DNA of 64,000 nt from assembly GCA_949130485.1 (NCBI GenBank), contig OX422186.1:4993792-5057791 (forward strand), read 5' to 3'. This stretch comes from Agelas oroides. Lineage: Eukaryota > Porifera > Demospongiae > Agelasida > Agelasidae. Of the stretch, positions 9,998 through 21,896 are shown one piece after another. Under the pieces are notes generated by a model, which saw nothing but the letters and a program-made list of their open reading frames with translations, did not search any database and was not told the origin of the DNA. The position numbers were made by a program, and so were the translations under genes. The first letter of the stretch is position 1; the number at the start of each line of letters is the position of its first letter.

Positions 9998-12284
9998 CCT
10001 CTGAGCTTTGTACTCCTGTATTTATCTAATAAGCTGTATGTATATAGTTGTAGAATATCTAACAGTATGCTAGCTGATTATGGGTGACTTGTGTGTTTTA
10101 CCAACAAACAATAATTGTGTTCATTTGGTGTAGGCAAGAGTTGCAAAGCTTTAAGCAAAAAACTAACTAATGTAAAGCTTTACCTGGTAACATTGTTTAG
10201 TATTGCACTTTGTTGACACTCAGTCTAGCACACTACAATGAGGCGTTATGGGTAAACTTCAAGTACAGTTTTCTGCTCAATTGTGCACATGCAATGTTTA
10301 GTTAATTGATTGTTTCGAACCAAGGCTCTGCTGAATTCTTAACATCGTCAGATTTTCCAATCCTTATTGGGTACATACCAAGTGTTAGCACCATACTATT
10401 GTATGTATCCTTGGCATGTGATCTCCTGCTGAACTGTATATGTAGCTATAGTATATATGCATATATGTGTGTATATATACAAATGAACATAGAGCTCAGG
10501 ATGATTGGGATTTATATGTTAGGGGGGCAGGTCTTAAAGCCAAGGTTCATGAACCCTGGTGTGCAGCAAGAGAGTACTTTACAAGGTGGAAAGAAAGAGC
10601 CAGCAGTTGCTGAGAGTTGACCCGGAGCTCCTGGCTGAGCTGTCAGTCAGCTAGGACCAGTGGACAACCACCAGCAAGTGACACAGACATACAGTGTACA
10701 CTGAGTGAAAATGTAGCATACGAGAAGCAAGTAAGCAATACAAGTAGTGTGCATGTTTCAACATCTTATCTAAGCTGGAAATGAAGAAATGTTTGGTGTT
10801 ATGTGGCTGTAAGTTGGTATGCAACTGAAACATTCACTACCACCTGTGCAGTGCATATAAAGAATTGTGAGAGCATACACAACCAGCCTCATACTATATA
10901 CAAGCCTAAGACTATGTCACACACAAGTATACCAATCATTACTTGGCACACTTATGTGCTTATAATTAGCCTTGTTTCTAGGCCCTTATACCAAGCTTTC
11001 TGGTGGCATTGGAAGCAATTAAAAGCTACGTAAGCAAGGCCTGGAACAAGGCTTTATTGAACTTGTGGGAGAAGGCTAAATATAGACAATTCTACTAAAG
11101 AGGATGCTGTTCTCCATTCAACCATAAACTGTGCTAACTTTCTACACTAAATGGTTTAACTAAGTACTGTGACACCTGATAATTCAACACATGAAGTAGT
11201 TTTCACCATCTCCATTCCTTTTTACAAACGAAAAGAATTCACTGAAATCTTTATGGTATCACAAAATAATGTGCAACTTATTCAGTGGCCAACCTGAGAC
11301 CTAGTTTTTCTTAGCCTTGTACCTATAGGCTTACACATGAAGACATAGTATATTGAATGAAACAGTTTCACAACTGCACAATGCCAACCTGTTCTTTAGC
11401 GCTTTTCTCAGAGCATCTTTCTAATTAATTTTCTTCTCAATTAAACTTGTGTATGCTAGTGACAATGGGCGTACCATATTTTCACTTTTGCAGAGTAACC
11501 CAAATATATACATCCAGAGTGGTTAAGACTACTCCAGTGTAATCAATGGTGGTTAATCCTGCATGGTCAAGAGTTGTCCAGACTTCAGAGTAGTTCCAAG
11601 TTATCTATAATGCCCCACAGTGGCCCGAAATAGTACAGAGCAACCTTGCATGGCACAAGTTGTTCACAATGGACCAGAGTGGTCAAGAATGGTCTTATAG
11701 TCACCAAGGACAGTCCACAGTAGTCCAGATAGCAGGGGCATAGCAAGGAGGGTTTCAAGCAATTTCTGGAAACCCCTTTCAGAGGAGTCACATACATGCA
11801 ACGTATGGAGGGCTAGCACTGAACTGTAGATTACAGTCCATTTCTTCCTCAACAGCTACCGCAAATGTATATCTTCCATCCTGTCTACATGTACTTTGCT
11901 ATACTGATATTATGCTTACTCATTCTCTTTTGATATGTATGGATATACTGCTTACTCTCTGACTGCATGCCAGTATAGAATTTCGGCTAAGTTTAGAATA
12001 AGATTAACATAACAAGATTACAGCATGGAGAAATCCTGTGTGTAGATTTAAAATGCAACCTTATGGTGCTATGTGAACTAACAGATCTTGATAGATATTG
12101 TGCAGTTTCGAGAGACAATACTTGAAACCACTGACAATAGGCAGCTGGCCTTTCGGTAGCGCAGCACTCTAGAAGTAATTTAGCATGGCCATGACTTGTG
12201 CAGTACAGCCTATAACTGGTCAAAGCAATGACAAGGTACCTATTTTTGTGGCCTTGATTCTGGGTCTGTGTTAAATCTGCCTTG
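9998..12284. other. No supportable gene
   Basis: AT-rich sequence without convincing exons. Around 11.5-11.72 kb there are loose repeats of words such as CAGAGTGGTCAAGA and CAGTAGTCCAGA, too diverged to give a unit length. A motif like the TAGCCTCGTTCCCAGGC element end appears singly near 10.97 kb (AGCCTTGTTTCTAGGCCC). Confidence 0.4.
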
Positions 12285-12286
12285 AC

Positions 12287-12951
12287 TCGGTGTCACGAGA
12301 TCAATTCTCATGAGATCAATTGCCACCAGATCAACTGTCATGAGATCAACTTGCCATGAGATCAACTCTCACAAGATCAATTTGCCACGAGATCAACTCA
12401 ATTTTTTAATGTTAAAAATAGCATGAAATAAATACTACATAGGCACAGGTACTTAAACTAAAGTTCAGCTTGACGTTTTATGGCATCTAGAAAATTGCTA
12501 AGGCCTTCCTTAAATTGTTCAAACAGTCCTGAAATCCATTTGTCCTTCTCAATAAATCTCTTCTTTCAAGGAGGTGCTCTGCCACCCAGTTCCAGATGCT
12601 CAAGTTTCAATACCACTCAATAAATGCTGCTTCATTATATTAGCATCATTTGGCAGGTACAGATTTGTTGCTAAAGACACATTGTGACAGCAATTGAGAT
12701 TGTGGTATGCTGGTTAATTCTAGTTGAGATTTGTGGTATGCTGGTTCAACAAGATCAAAAACACCTCATCATGATCAAAACATTTTGTTAAGTGTTCAAA
12801 ATAACCTAAAAAAATTGAGTTGATCTCGTGGCAAATTGATCTCGTGACAGTTGATCTCGTGGCAAATTGATCTCATGAGAGTTGATCTTGTGGCAAGTTG
12901 ATCTCATGAGAGTTGATCTGGTGGGAATTGATGTCGTGAGAATTGATCTCG
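12287..12951. mobile_element. Foldback element whose arms are tandem arrays of a GATCAA-containing unit
   Basis: The left arm (about 12287-12410) is seven to eight variants of a 15-17 bp unit (CACGAGATCAATTCTCAT, CACCAGATCAACTGTCAT, and so on). The right arm (about 12815-12951) is the inverted version, repeating TGATCTCGTGGCAAAT-like units. The two are separated by about 400 bp of unique sequence. Inverted arms built from short direct repeats are the hallmark of foldback-type DNA elements. No coding capacity is seen. Confidence 0.8.
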
Positions 12952-13381
12952 TGTGAGGAAGCCTCTGCCTTCATGTTAACAGCTGTCATGGCTTTCACAA
13001 CAGCCACCTCATCTTGAAAGCTTTGTGAGGTATATACATGTACCTGGAGTGAGCTTACAGCTTGATTCTGCTAATGTGAAATCCAATCGTAACTGGAACA
13101 GAGAAATCATACCTTTGTGGCCTGTGTGCTTCTGTGGCTCACCCTTTGTTTTGCAGGTCCCAAGAAATGGTGAACTTTTGTAGAATTCAAATCCTAAGGA
13201 GGCTAAACCACATCACTATTATGGAAGATGACATACATGACCACTTTGCAATCTAGTTAACAATAATACTGTTAGCCCTTAAAATGAATTATAATGTCTT
13301 CCATTACAAAAATGGTGAAATCACCTATAGGTCACCTGATATACATGTATCCTTACAATGGGAAACACATTAAAAAGGGAA

Positions 13382-13501
13382 TTGTGTGGAGAACGAGAGG
13401 CTCGACGTGCGGCAGAGACAGCTGAGCATAGGCAGGAAAGATTAACGAAGCGCAGGGAGAGAGATATGGCTGGGTGCTCTACCTTGACTGCCGCTGTATG
13501 A
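13382..13501 (+). pseudogene. Fragment of an Arg/Glu-rich ERRARRAAETAEHRQERL-type protein
   Basis: A 39-codon stretch reads LCGEREARRAAETAEHRQER, then LTKRRERDMAGC, and ends at TGA 13499-13501. This charged repeat style (R-R-AAET-E-R--RL) occurs, from memory, in front of PIF1/Helitron-like helicase ORFs in many invertebrates. Nothing upstream or downstream continues it, so this is a stray fragment or an isolated exon. Confidence 0.4.
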
Positions 13502-14720
13502 AATTAGGTTCTCTTTGCTGTACAGATATATACATTGCAAACATGCAGTATATTATGTGTAGCTGTTATGCTGCCTATGCAACACCAATACACCACACAA
13601 CTCGCTCACGCTCGCCCCACAATGCACTGCATTCTCCTTGTACAGTATTATCATTATCAATTCTTTGATAACTATATACACTGTTCTCTATATAGATATG
13701 GTTGCTCTTGGTTGTGTACAGGGAAAGTTTTACGTTAGATGTGAAGTGATAACAGGGTGCCCCTCTGCATGGTGACATCTAAGTTAATGTAATTGAGAGC
13801 CATAGTCAGTTCATAAGGATAAGTATATACCCCTTTAAGGTACGTATTTTTTCCTTATAAATTGTGTACACTTGGGGGCATTTACTATGAAAGTGTCTAT
13901 TTCAATCCTGTGAGTAATCGAAGGTGTAAACAATTTTCTCATGGGAATGGTGATGAAATTCTTATACATGAGTGACTCATGGGAATTTTCCTGAATGATG
14001 TCTTTTATAACCTCGTTTCCAGGCCTTCCCCGCTTCCAGAGTCTTGTCCACACATTCATCACAATTAAATTAGATAGTGAATGCAAGTATGGATGCCTTA
14101 GCATTAATATGTGAAGTATAGTATGAATAGTATGTTTCACAACCTGTCTGGTGAACTTCCTCGAAAGATGTGGAGGAAGCTGTATGGAGACAGTCAGTCT
14201 TTGACCACTGAGAGTTAGCTACAGAAATATGATAGTAGTAAAAGGGCCAGGCATATCTAGATATTCCTTGAGCATTTTATAAATTTTTGCATCACCTTTT
14301 AGTTTTTCTATCACTCTTAAATTGCTGATCAACATTAAGTTGCCACATGTTTTGTCTCTGAAACATTCTATTGATGGTTCTGAGAGTATCACAAACAAAA
14401 TCTGAAGTTCAAAGATTTCAGTGGGGAGAAACTTGTGAGCTAGGAGACATGGAATATGCTTAGCCTTGTTTCCAGGCCTTTCCATTTTTTATGGTTTGTG
14501 TTCACAATAATGAACCAAAGCAGAACAGCATCAAACCCATGGGTTTCTTGCAGTTTCTTTGCTTCCAATGCTCAGTGGGAACAAGGCCAGAGGAAGTTAT
14601 GCGGAGACAGTACTTCACTACTGCCAGGGAGGGAGGTACAGGGATACAACAAATAGACATGCATTAGCAGTGTGAATCACTATCACTGGCCCAGGCATAC
14701 ATGCTACAACATTGTATATA
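13502..14720. other. No supportable gene
   Basis: Single copies of the GCCTCGTTTCCAGGCC-like element-end motif occur near 14.01 kb and 14.46 kb. The latter is followed by a stretch with another element-like end. No splice-consistent coding exon is recognised. Confidence 0.35.
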
Positions 14721-14721
14721 G

Positions 14722-16445
14722 TTACACAATATCAGTAGTAAAATATTCCTTGAGTATTTCACCAATCTTGTCATTTCCATTTAGTGTTTCTAGTAACTTA
14801 AGTCGTTGATCAACAGGCTGCACTTTTGGATTTAACTTCACCTGATCATACAGTTTTCTGGCTTTCTCAAGATAGCGCAGAGCCTCAGGGTATTGTCGTT
14901 TCCATATATGCAAGTCACAGAGAGTGCGATAGTATTTTGCTATATAAAAGTTGACCTGATTTGGCATCGTCTCCAGTGACACACTATTGAGGCATTCCTC
15001 TGCCTTCCTAAGATCATCACGACTGGGCCAGTACTCTCTTGGTGGGAGTTTGTCTGTTATCAGCGTTGATCTCAAGTGAAATGAAGCTTTCACCGCCTGA
15101 AGATTACAAATAAGAGGTTTTTCATATTCTTCCATGTACTTTCCATGTTCAAGGAGTAGTTCACATTGTCTCGCAGTTGACTCATACTGTTCAGAAGAAA
15201 CGGCATACTTAAATAGTCTACGATTCAGTTTTACCAGTAACTCTGTTTGAAGATTAAAAGCGGTTTCATTTGAAGGTGCAGCATTAAACAACCTTTCCTT
15301 TGCTCCTGATATGTACTCCAACGCCTTATCATCATTGTGCTGGGCATACTGCATAAATGCCAAGTGCCTTAGAACCCTTCCTTGTAAGAGTAGGCCATTT
15401 TGACACTCCAGTTTTGACGCTTTCTTCCAAGCAGATTTGAGCAATTTTTCAGCACGTTCATAGTCTTTATGAGCAAATACAGATAAGGCTTTCCAGCACA
15501 GTGCAAAAACTTTAATATCAGGACTGATACTACTTTCAACAAGTATTCGTTTAGAAAATTTTTGAATTTGCTTATGATCAGGGGATAGGTACAATTTTAT
15601 GAACTGGCTTTCAAGCTCATGGTAGCTTTTAGTTGCTAAAGGGCCAGTGTATCTAATGAAAGGAGGCTCTTTTACTCTCACGACTCCATGCTGAACTCTC
15701 AGGTAGAGCGATTGTTGCTCTCGATCAACTACTAGCACAATACAATCACAATTCTCAGAGTTGTGCACGTACTCAACCCCTTCTGAGTCCACTAGTGAGT
15801 ATATTGACAGCTGAATGTCACAAGCAATACCAGGTTGGTGAAAATGGAAGATAAGAGGTAGTTTGCCCTGCTTGCATGGTTTGCTTTCTATGTGATGAAG
15901 CGGGTGAGGATGAGAATCATGTTCAACATAGTATGGAACAACTGTAATTTCCACTGCTATGTAGCAGAATAATGTCCTGCAACTGACTTCTGGAGGTTTA
16001 TCACCATACAACAGTAGTACACAGTCAAGAGTTTGTTGCATTGTATAATCCACAATGGTCACAATGGGAGAAAACTCTTCATCTGGCCTTATCTCGTGTA
16101 CATGATATTGATCTTTGGATATAGCAAAAATTGTTTGTAGGGGTTGATAGTTTAAAACCATTACACGAATATACTGAGGAAGGCTAAAAACATCAGTCCA
16201 TTCTTGTCCTTTCTCAGGGTGTAGCTTGGAAGGTTTCTGACTTTCAAGCTTTCTGTATTTTTTATCTGTATTTGTGTCTGACAATGACTGCTGTGTCACC
16301 CAGCACTTCTTGATGAGTACTGCTAGAGTAACTGTACCAACGCCAGCTGTGACGATGTATGGTGCTAGGCCAAGCTCCAGTTTCCACACACTGTTAGCAA
16401 CTGACAACAGTAGCAATGCAACACCAACTGCTACACATGAGACCA
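14722..16445 (-). CDS. Terminal exon of a Death-domain-associated protein: two TM segments and a helical repeat region
   Basis: 574 open codons ending at TAA 14722-14724; the first residues follow an acceptor (CTTACTCAG) at 16446. Two hydrophobic segments lie at the N-end (VVSCVAVGVALLLLSVANSV and LGLAPYIVTAGVGTVTLAVL), then a beta-rich region with GPLATKSYHELESQFIKLYL. The C-terminal half (from about residue 300) is helical and TPR-like: ALCWKALSVFAHKDYERAEK, LRHLAFMQYAQHNDDKALEY, YYRTLCDLHIWKRQYPEALR. TPR-like arrays bind partner proteins. Together with the upstream Death-fold exon this suggests a membrane-tethered Death-domain adaptor, a layout inferred from recalled sponge gene models. 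No frame damage is seen in this exon. Confidence 0.7.
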
Positions 16446-16554
16446 CTGAGTAAGTACCTATCAGAACTGGAATACATGTATCTCACTGAACTTTTGCTTA
16501 ACAAATTTTGTTAACATTCATCACAATGCAATTTGTATGCTGAGATAACCTACC

Positions 16555-16602
16555 TCTGTGGCTTCTCCACTTGACTGAATTGACACAGTGATTCTGGCAA
16601 TC
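16555..16602 (-). CDS. Small internal exon of the Death-domain/TPR gene
   Basis: 48 bp between acceptor TTCTCAG and donor GTAGGT encodes IARITVSIQSSGEATE. A slightly longer donor (GTTATC) would instead give a one-base overhang that joins in phase to the terminal exon (EVVVSCVAV). The Ser/Thr-rich linker fits a juxtamembrane position. Supported by splice consensus and phase only. Confidence 0.45.
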
Positions 16603-17292
16603 TGAGAATTTAAGAAAAATTGTTTACTACACAGTATACAGCTTGTGTTCATAGACAGAAAACTACACAGGAATGAGTTAGCAACATGTAGATTCACCAT
16701 AGTCGTTTAGAAGATCTTGCCCCAAATTGATAATATAAGGAATTTAGATTAGGCCTTCACTTGTAAAATGGTATAGCATCGTGATGATGAGTCAACTGAA
16801 TGAACATATTCAGCAAAGTTGAGGTAAGGATGTGAACACTAATTTTCATGAAGTTAGTGAGGGAATGCACATTTTTCCATTTGTAAACGTGGGGAAGGGA
16901 AAGCAAGATATTAATATAGAATATCATAATGAACATTCACCTTCCATAAAGTTAGTATACCATTGTAATGACAAAGTCTACTGTAATTGCTAATAAACAT
17001 TATATACTATGGCAGAGACTACTATTGAAAATATTTTCCATTGTGTAGGATGAACTTTCCCAGTCTTACACAACCAATGCTGCATCAGCAACTGACCATG
17101 TTACCTGAGTTTTCTAGTGCTGGAAAGTAAGGGGGAGAGGAGCTCACTCTCTGAACTAAATCAGGATTCAGAGTGGGTGGAGGATGGAAGGGGTGGTCAG
17201 AGCTGGTGGAGGGGGGAGGGGACAGACCTAACAGAAAGTCATGAATGTGCAGCATAACACACACTTGTAAACTCAAGAGAAAGAATTGTAAC

Positions 17293-17359
17293 CTGCGTTT
17301 CTCTTCTTGATATCTGGGTGATGTTGCCTGGGCCACTGTCAATACTGACTTCAGTGGAA
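17293..17359 (-). CDS. Probable linker exon of the Death-domain/TPR gene
   Basis: 67 bp between acceptor CTCTCTACTGCAG and donor GTTACA encodes SSTEVSIDSGPGNITQISRR then ETQ, ending in phase 0 and compatible with the next exon. Its upstream phase does not match the Death exon unless another exon or the Death frameshift is invoked, so the linkage is tentative. Confidence 0.35.
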
Positions 17360-17654
17360 CTGCAGTAGAGAGGAGACATAACATGTGACAATCCCTGAAT
17401 AATGCACGTTAGTACCCAGTCACCATGTCTTTCATATTGCATGTATGCTTCATACATACATAAATAGGCCTGACAGGGATCATCATGTGACAATGGCCAG
17501 CCAATCTCGGAAGTAGTACTATAATTTCGTGAAGGGTGTCTTCACTTGCACTCATGTGCTTTTCTTAGGCTTGTTACTGCATGTGTGTATATGTAACTAC
17601 CTGGATATCAATGAAATGTAAAAATGATTTTGAAACATGCTAGGCCATACATAC

Positions 17655-17955
17655 ATTGTGCCTTGTGCTTCCTGGCTATGTCCCTTGCAAGTGCCATGTT
17701 TGCTCCACCTGCAGGATCGGCCACTGCTTTAACCAACCACTGCCAAGTTGGTTCACCAAACTTCTCCACATTGTAGTTTCTCTTCAGCCACTCTGGTCAC
17801 CACTGATGTCAGGCAAGCAGTGGGTTCACTGCTGTTTCCAGCCTGAATGCTATCCAAGGTATTAGGGTTCAGTCGCAGGGCAATACCGATGCTCTTCCAG
17901 TTTGCAGAGAGTGAAATGAGTTCACTCTTCACATCAAAGATATCATCACGAAGAT
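17655..17955 (-). pseudogene. Death-domain exon with a 1-bp frameshift
   Basis: After acceptor CACACCAG the exon reads DLRDDIFDVKSELISLSANW, then KSIGIALRLNPNTLDSIQA and a CLTSVVT helix. This matches the Death-domain pattern (W--IG--L-L----L--I------CL---L--WL). An extra base near 17795 shifts the frame; in the second frame the domain finishes as EWLKRNYNVEKFGEPTWQWL, then VKAVADPAGGANMALARDIA before donor GTATGT at 17654. Death domains form homotypic assemblies in apoptosis and immune signalling. The gene runs on the minus strand towards 14.7 kb. A single indel could be a real lesion or a sequencing error, so the gene may be functional. Confidence 0.65.
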
Positions 17956-18447
17956 CTGGTGTGATCAAAACAACATTTGGTCATGATAAGTATATAATAC
18001 TTGTTACCATAGTGGACAGAAATAGTCTCACAAAGCCCAACTCTCAGACAGTTTTGAGAGACTGCATGCAGAATAGTATTCATTAACCTTAATTGCTTAC
18101 AGTATGCAAAATTGAGTATTTATTAAATGAACCCGGCTGGTGGGGGGGTGGTCCACTCATACATGAGGCCCTTTTTTGGAGTGTCAGTCCATGTCCTGGA
18201 ATTTGGAATGTTTGTGAAGTGAAATTTACCACTGCATGGTTGTTCAGGATAAGGAACATGTATGTGATATGCATTCTTTTGGTCGGAAACTGTTCTCCTC
18301 TGTCTATCAAGGCAGACATTGACACTCACATAACAAAATGGGCCAGGCCTTCTAACCTTGTTTTTACATACTTGTAAGTGATCAAAAACTGGACAGTGGG
18401 AATGAAGCCTACCTTTATTACGTTGATAATTAAGTATAGAAGCAAAT

Positions 18448-18488
18448 AGCCTCATTCCTAAGTCCACAAAGACCTAGGAATGAGGCTA
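18448..18488. repeat. 41-bp hairpin with TAGCCTCATTCC ends
   Basis: TAGCCTCATTCCTAAGTC and its near-perfect inverse flank a 5-bp loop, with one mismatch. The ends match the TAGCCTCG element family seen elsewhere in the window, but no 9-bp flanking duplication is visible. Confidence 0.6.
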
Positions 18489-18884
18489 AGTAACACACTT
18501 GTTAATTGGAGCGTACAGAGTGTGCAGACACGACTGACAAAATACCATGCATATGGACAGGTATGACACAAAACACATCTGAAAAAGAGAGGAGGATAGC
18601 AGATTCCACAAAGGATAAAGGAGACATTCCACATTTGGAGAACAAAGAAGGGAACTCTATGCAGTTCATTACCATGAGCAATGGGGCTAAATGCAAAAAT
18701 GTGTGGCAGTGAAAGTGCTAATTTTATTGCTCTTCTTTCTTCAACAATGACAACTTGAGTCTGGTTCAAGTATACTAGCTGTGATTTCAGAACAAAACTG
18801 ACGCCTATCTATGTGTACAGGCTTGCATGTGATCACTGAGTGCCTTCATAACTTGACTGAATCCAGTATATCTGTTGTGCACAT

Positions 18885-19283
18885 CTACACTACAAAAACC
18901 ACTTAGTTGAAATGACCACTGAGTGAGGTTACTGCAGTTTCAGGGTTCAATGAACAGAATCAAAAACACAATTATCATCAATCAACCCCCTCACAACCCC
19001 CTCACAATCCATCAAAGTTCAAACAGCTAGCAGAGACACTTGTCTGCTAGCCAATATACACCAGTTCATATGCATCCATCTGCTGGCTATTAACTAGATA
19101 ATAGCCAGCAGGTGGATGCATATCAACTGTCTGTGCTAGCTCTTTGAAGCTAGATGGAGTTATGAGGGGGATAATTGTGTTTTGGAATTCCTTTAATCAT
19201 ACTACCCACCTGTTCAATGAACCTTGAAACTGTAGTAACCATGCACTTGTGGTCATTTTAACCAAGTATTTTTTGCAGTGATA
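18885..19283. mobile_element. Near-palindromic MITE-like element, about 400 bp
   Basis: Sequence from about 18885 (ACACTACAAAAACCACTTAG) re-appears inverted up to about 19283. The matching pairs include AAATGACCAC, AGTTTCAGGGTTCA, AACACAATTATC, CCCCCTCA and TATGCATCCATCTGCTGGCT. The centre is near 19094. The arms have diverged by small indels, so the insertion is old. Confidence 0.75.
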
Positions 19284-19496
19284 CAAGCTAATCAGCATTA
19301 GTCTTGGCCCCTGCTGACATTTAATTTCTAAATCCTGCATAATTTGCTTGGCTTTTTTTTTTTCTGGCCACTTAATTAGCAAGACCAAGAACTGCCACTA
19401 TTTTCTTTTAGTCTGGGGTCAATACTAATTCTGGAGATAATTATCAAGGGGCTACTGTAGTTGGGAAAATGGAAAGTGGGTGAAGTAGTTACACAC

Positions 19497-19547
19497 CTAG
19501 TGGAGTAGAATCTACTGCTGAGACATCAGGAGAACTTGGTGGTATAG
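19497..19547 (-). CDS. Possible upstream exon of the Death-domain/TPR gene
   Basis: 51 bp between acceptor TGTGTAG and donor GTGTGT encodes IPPSSPDVSAVDSTPL, a Pro/Ser-rich linker-like peptide, entering with two and leaving with one codon base. It lies on the same strand, 1.5 kb upstream of the Death exon. Support is limited to splice sites and composition. Confidence 0.25.
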
Positions 19548-20578
19548 CTACACAGGGAGAGGAAAAACAAAACAACTGGTTTAGTTGGCCAACAGTCATA
19601 ACCAAAATAATCTCAAAGATCAAAGTACAGAAGTTGAGCTCCGAAAGTCAATGGCCAGGCCATTTATTTATTGACAGGTTAATAACTGGCTTAAGCCTAC
19701 AGTGGGGTGGGTATAGTCATAGCTTTCATATTCAGGGCCGTATAGTAAGCTATTTAAAGGTGGTGTGGCCGAAGTTCTGTGGCTGTAAGCATGCAGCAGC
19801 TAGGGGGTCTGGAAGCATGCTCCCTCAGGTTAATTAGACACTCAGAAATTGCTTCTGCATGAGGCCATTTCTTTGGCAAAAATTTCTTGTAATTCTTGGT
19901 AAACAGGATTTTGATAGTTTCTATGCATCCACATGCACTGTGAGGTATATATCTAGTGATCGCAAATTGTGTGTAACTTTATCTAGCTACATATGGAAGG
20001 TGTCTGCGGGCATGTTCCTGCAACAAATATTTTGTTCGGAGACTGCATCTTACTCATGTTTCTTGGCAAGCAAGATTCTGATTCACTATAGACGACCACA
20101 TGGAGAGAAATCTAGTGATATTGCAGATTTCATACTTAGTTGCGTGTAAGTGTTGCAACTGGATGAAAATGTGTTGGCCAGCAGTAGGTAACACGTCACC
20201 ATGATGTGTCTTTGGTTTTGTGGCAGCTAGCGAAGGAGAGGCCACTGAGTGAACTGAAATGTCCGTAAATAGCACAAATCCTGATGCAGCATGGCCTTGG
20301 GTAGCTTTTCAGGGATGACATGGCTTGTAGCTACTATCTTTCACTCAAGTGCACATGTGCAAGTTGGGTCCGCAAAAAAGTGGTCAGATCAAAACCCGAA
20401 CTGTCCAAACGCTTGCTACAGCCATGATATTGGGCTATTCCATTTGATGTCCATACTCCCCTTAGACAATAATTTCACAGATCATTGTGGTCCTGGACAA
20501 AGCATGAATTACAGTATAAACACACTTGGACAAAGTGTGTAGTATGGTATGAATCCCCAGACATCCAGTACAGTAGAA

Positions 20579-20609
20579 CCCCCCCCCCCCCTCCCCCCCC
20601 CCCCCCCCA
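20579..20609. repeat. Poly(C) tract
   Basis: About 30 cytosines with one interrupting T. A G-rich stretch (GGGGGAGGGGGG) follows 40 bp later, so the region could form a hairpin. Low-complexity sequence, also prone to assembly error. Confidence 0.9.
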
Positions 20610-21044
20610 CCTGGAGAAATTAGATTTGAGGACAAACTGGTCATCTTTAGGGGGAGGGGGGATATGGACATCAAATGGAATACATGTATCCTATTTTCAC
20701 TATTCAAAGCTAGCCATAAGGTGACATTGTTGGATCACCTTTAATGTGTCTATAAATGTTATGCCCCACTAACCCAAGGTGGGGATTTGACTAATTAAAA
20801 CATCAATTGCCCCTATATGCTGGGGCAGACCCTAGGAGAATACTGGGGATTTGACACACATGATTGAACTACACATCTCAGGTCATCAAATTCCCACTAT
20901 TGCATGGAGCACCAGCTTCAGTCAAACCCACATAAACCCTATCATCTGCCCAATAGGGGGGTATAGCATTGATAGGCCAGGCTCATCAAGTTAATACTTA
21001 TAATATTGGAGCTAGTTTCTAGACTCATGAATGGGGACTGTGAG

Positions 21045-21098
21045 TAGTCTGGACCCCATATCCTTCTACCTTTCCTCTAAAGTCTGGGGTCCAGACTA
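21045..21098. repeat. 54-bp hairpin with TAGTCTGGACCCCA ends
   Basis: TAGTCTGGACCCCA at 21045 is inverted as TGGGGTCCAGACTA ending at 21098, with about 26 bp between. The ends resemble the TAGTCTCG element family, but no exact 9-bp duplication flanks it. Confidence 0.6.
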
Positions 21099-21413
21099 GT
21101 ACGCGAGGCTGAGCCACCAATGTTTAAATTCACCGATGAAGCCAGGGCTGCCCCGCCGTTTGGTGATTCATAGCCATGACAAGTCTGAAGTTACCTACAT
21201 CCGTGGAGTCGTACAATGTACCTTCATCCATTATATGTCTGTAGGTCAGTCTGTAATATACACTATACGGCCTTTGGCACTGTGTCGATCGCGGTTCCAA
21301 TTCCGTTACGCGGTACGCGTTTTTGGGCAAGTTTGCGTGCGCACGCGTAGAGGCGGGAAGTTTGAACAGTATAGAGTCAGCTGAGCCATGCACCCACACT
21401 AACACCTCTCTCT

Positions 21414-21896
21414 TCAATAAAAACCACTGTGCCATAAAAGTTCCTCTGAGTTCACTAGATCGCTGTAATGCAACTTGACGAATCTTCTTCCTCGTGAGTC
21501 CATATCTTCCCAGTGTCCTGCACACAGTACTTGCCAATGGGAAAAAACTTTACCAAACCGCACATGCATAACTTCGAAACATAACTCCCCTAGGTACATT
21601 GGTTCTCCGGCCAAAATAACTCCGACAACATGCAATTCACTGCGTATATCAAGTCTCCTGCAATCCAACCTGTTGTTTTCCGTGCAGACAGAGGGTCCAC
21701 AGTTCACTCCCTTCAAACAATCGGTGCACCGCGTACTTACCGCTAAGCTTATGTTTTGCTCACCAGCACGAGTGGCGGGTTCATTGCTATTCTCTGGTAC
21801 CGTGCGTGACAACACACCAGCACAGGTCATTGGAATAGGCTGTATTTCTTCCTGATTCTCGAAGATATAGTTTGCATTACGCGGTGTCACACCCAC
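21414..21896 (-). pseudogene. Tc1/mariner-like transposase remnant (N-terminal helix-turn-helix region)
   Basis: A 160-codon frame contains RRLDIRSELHVVGVILAGEP and MYLGELCFEV. A second overlapping frame takes over near 21545 with LASTVCRTLGRYGLTRKKIR and QVALQRSSELRGTFMAQ. The order (L-EHPG-YL-EL----F, then S-STVCR-L---G-TRK-I--VALQRS---R--FM) is that of the helix-turn-helix/linker just before the DDE domain in Tc1/mariner-type transposases. The expected DETG motif is not readable: the frame dissolves after LVWVHGS near 21390. Truncated and frameshifted, so inactive. Confidence 0.7.

Noticed and set aside
20291-20542. Possible plus-strand exon
   Set aside because: No acceptor/donor pair in phase and no resemblance to any family.
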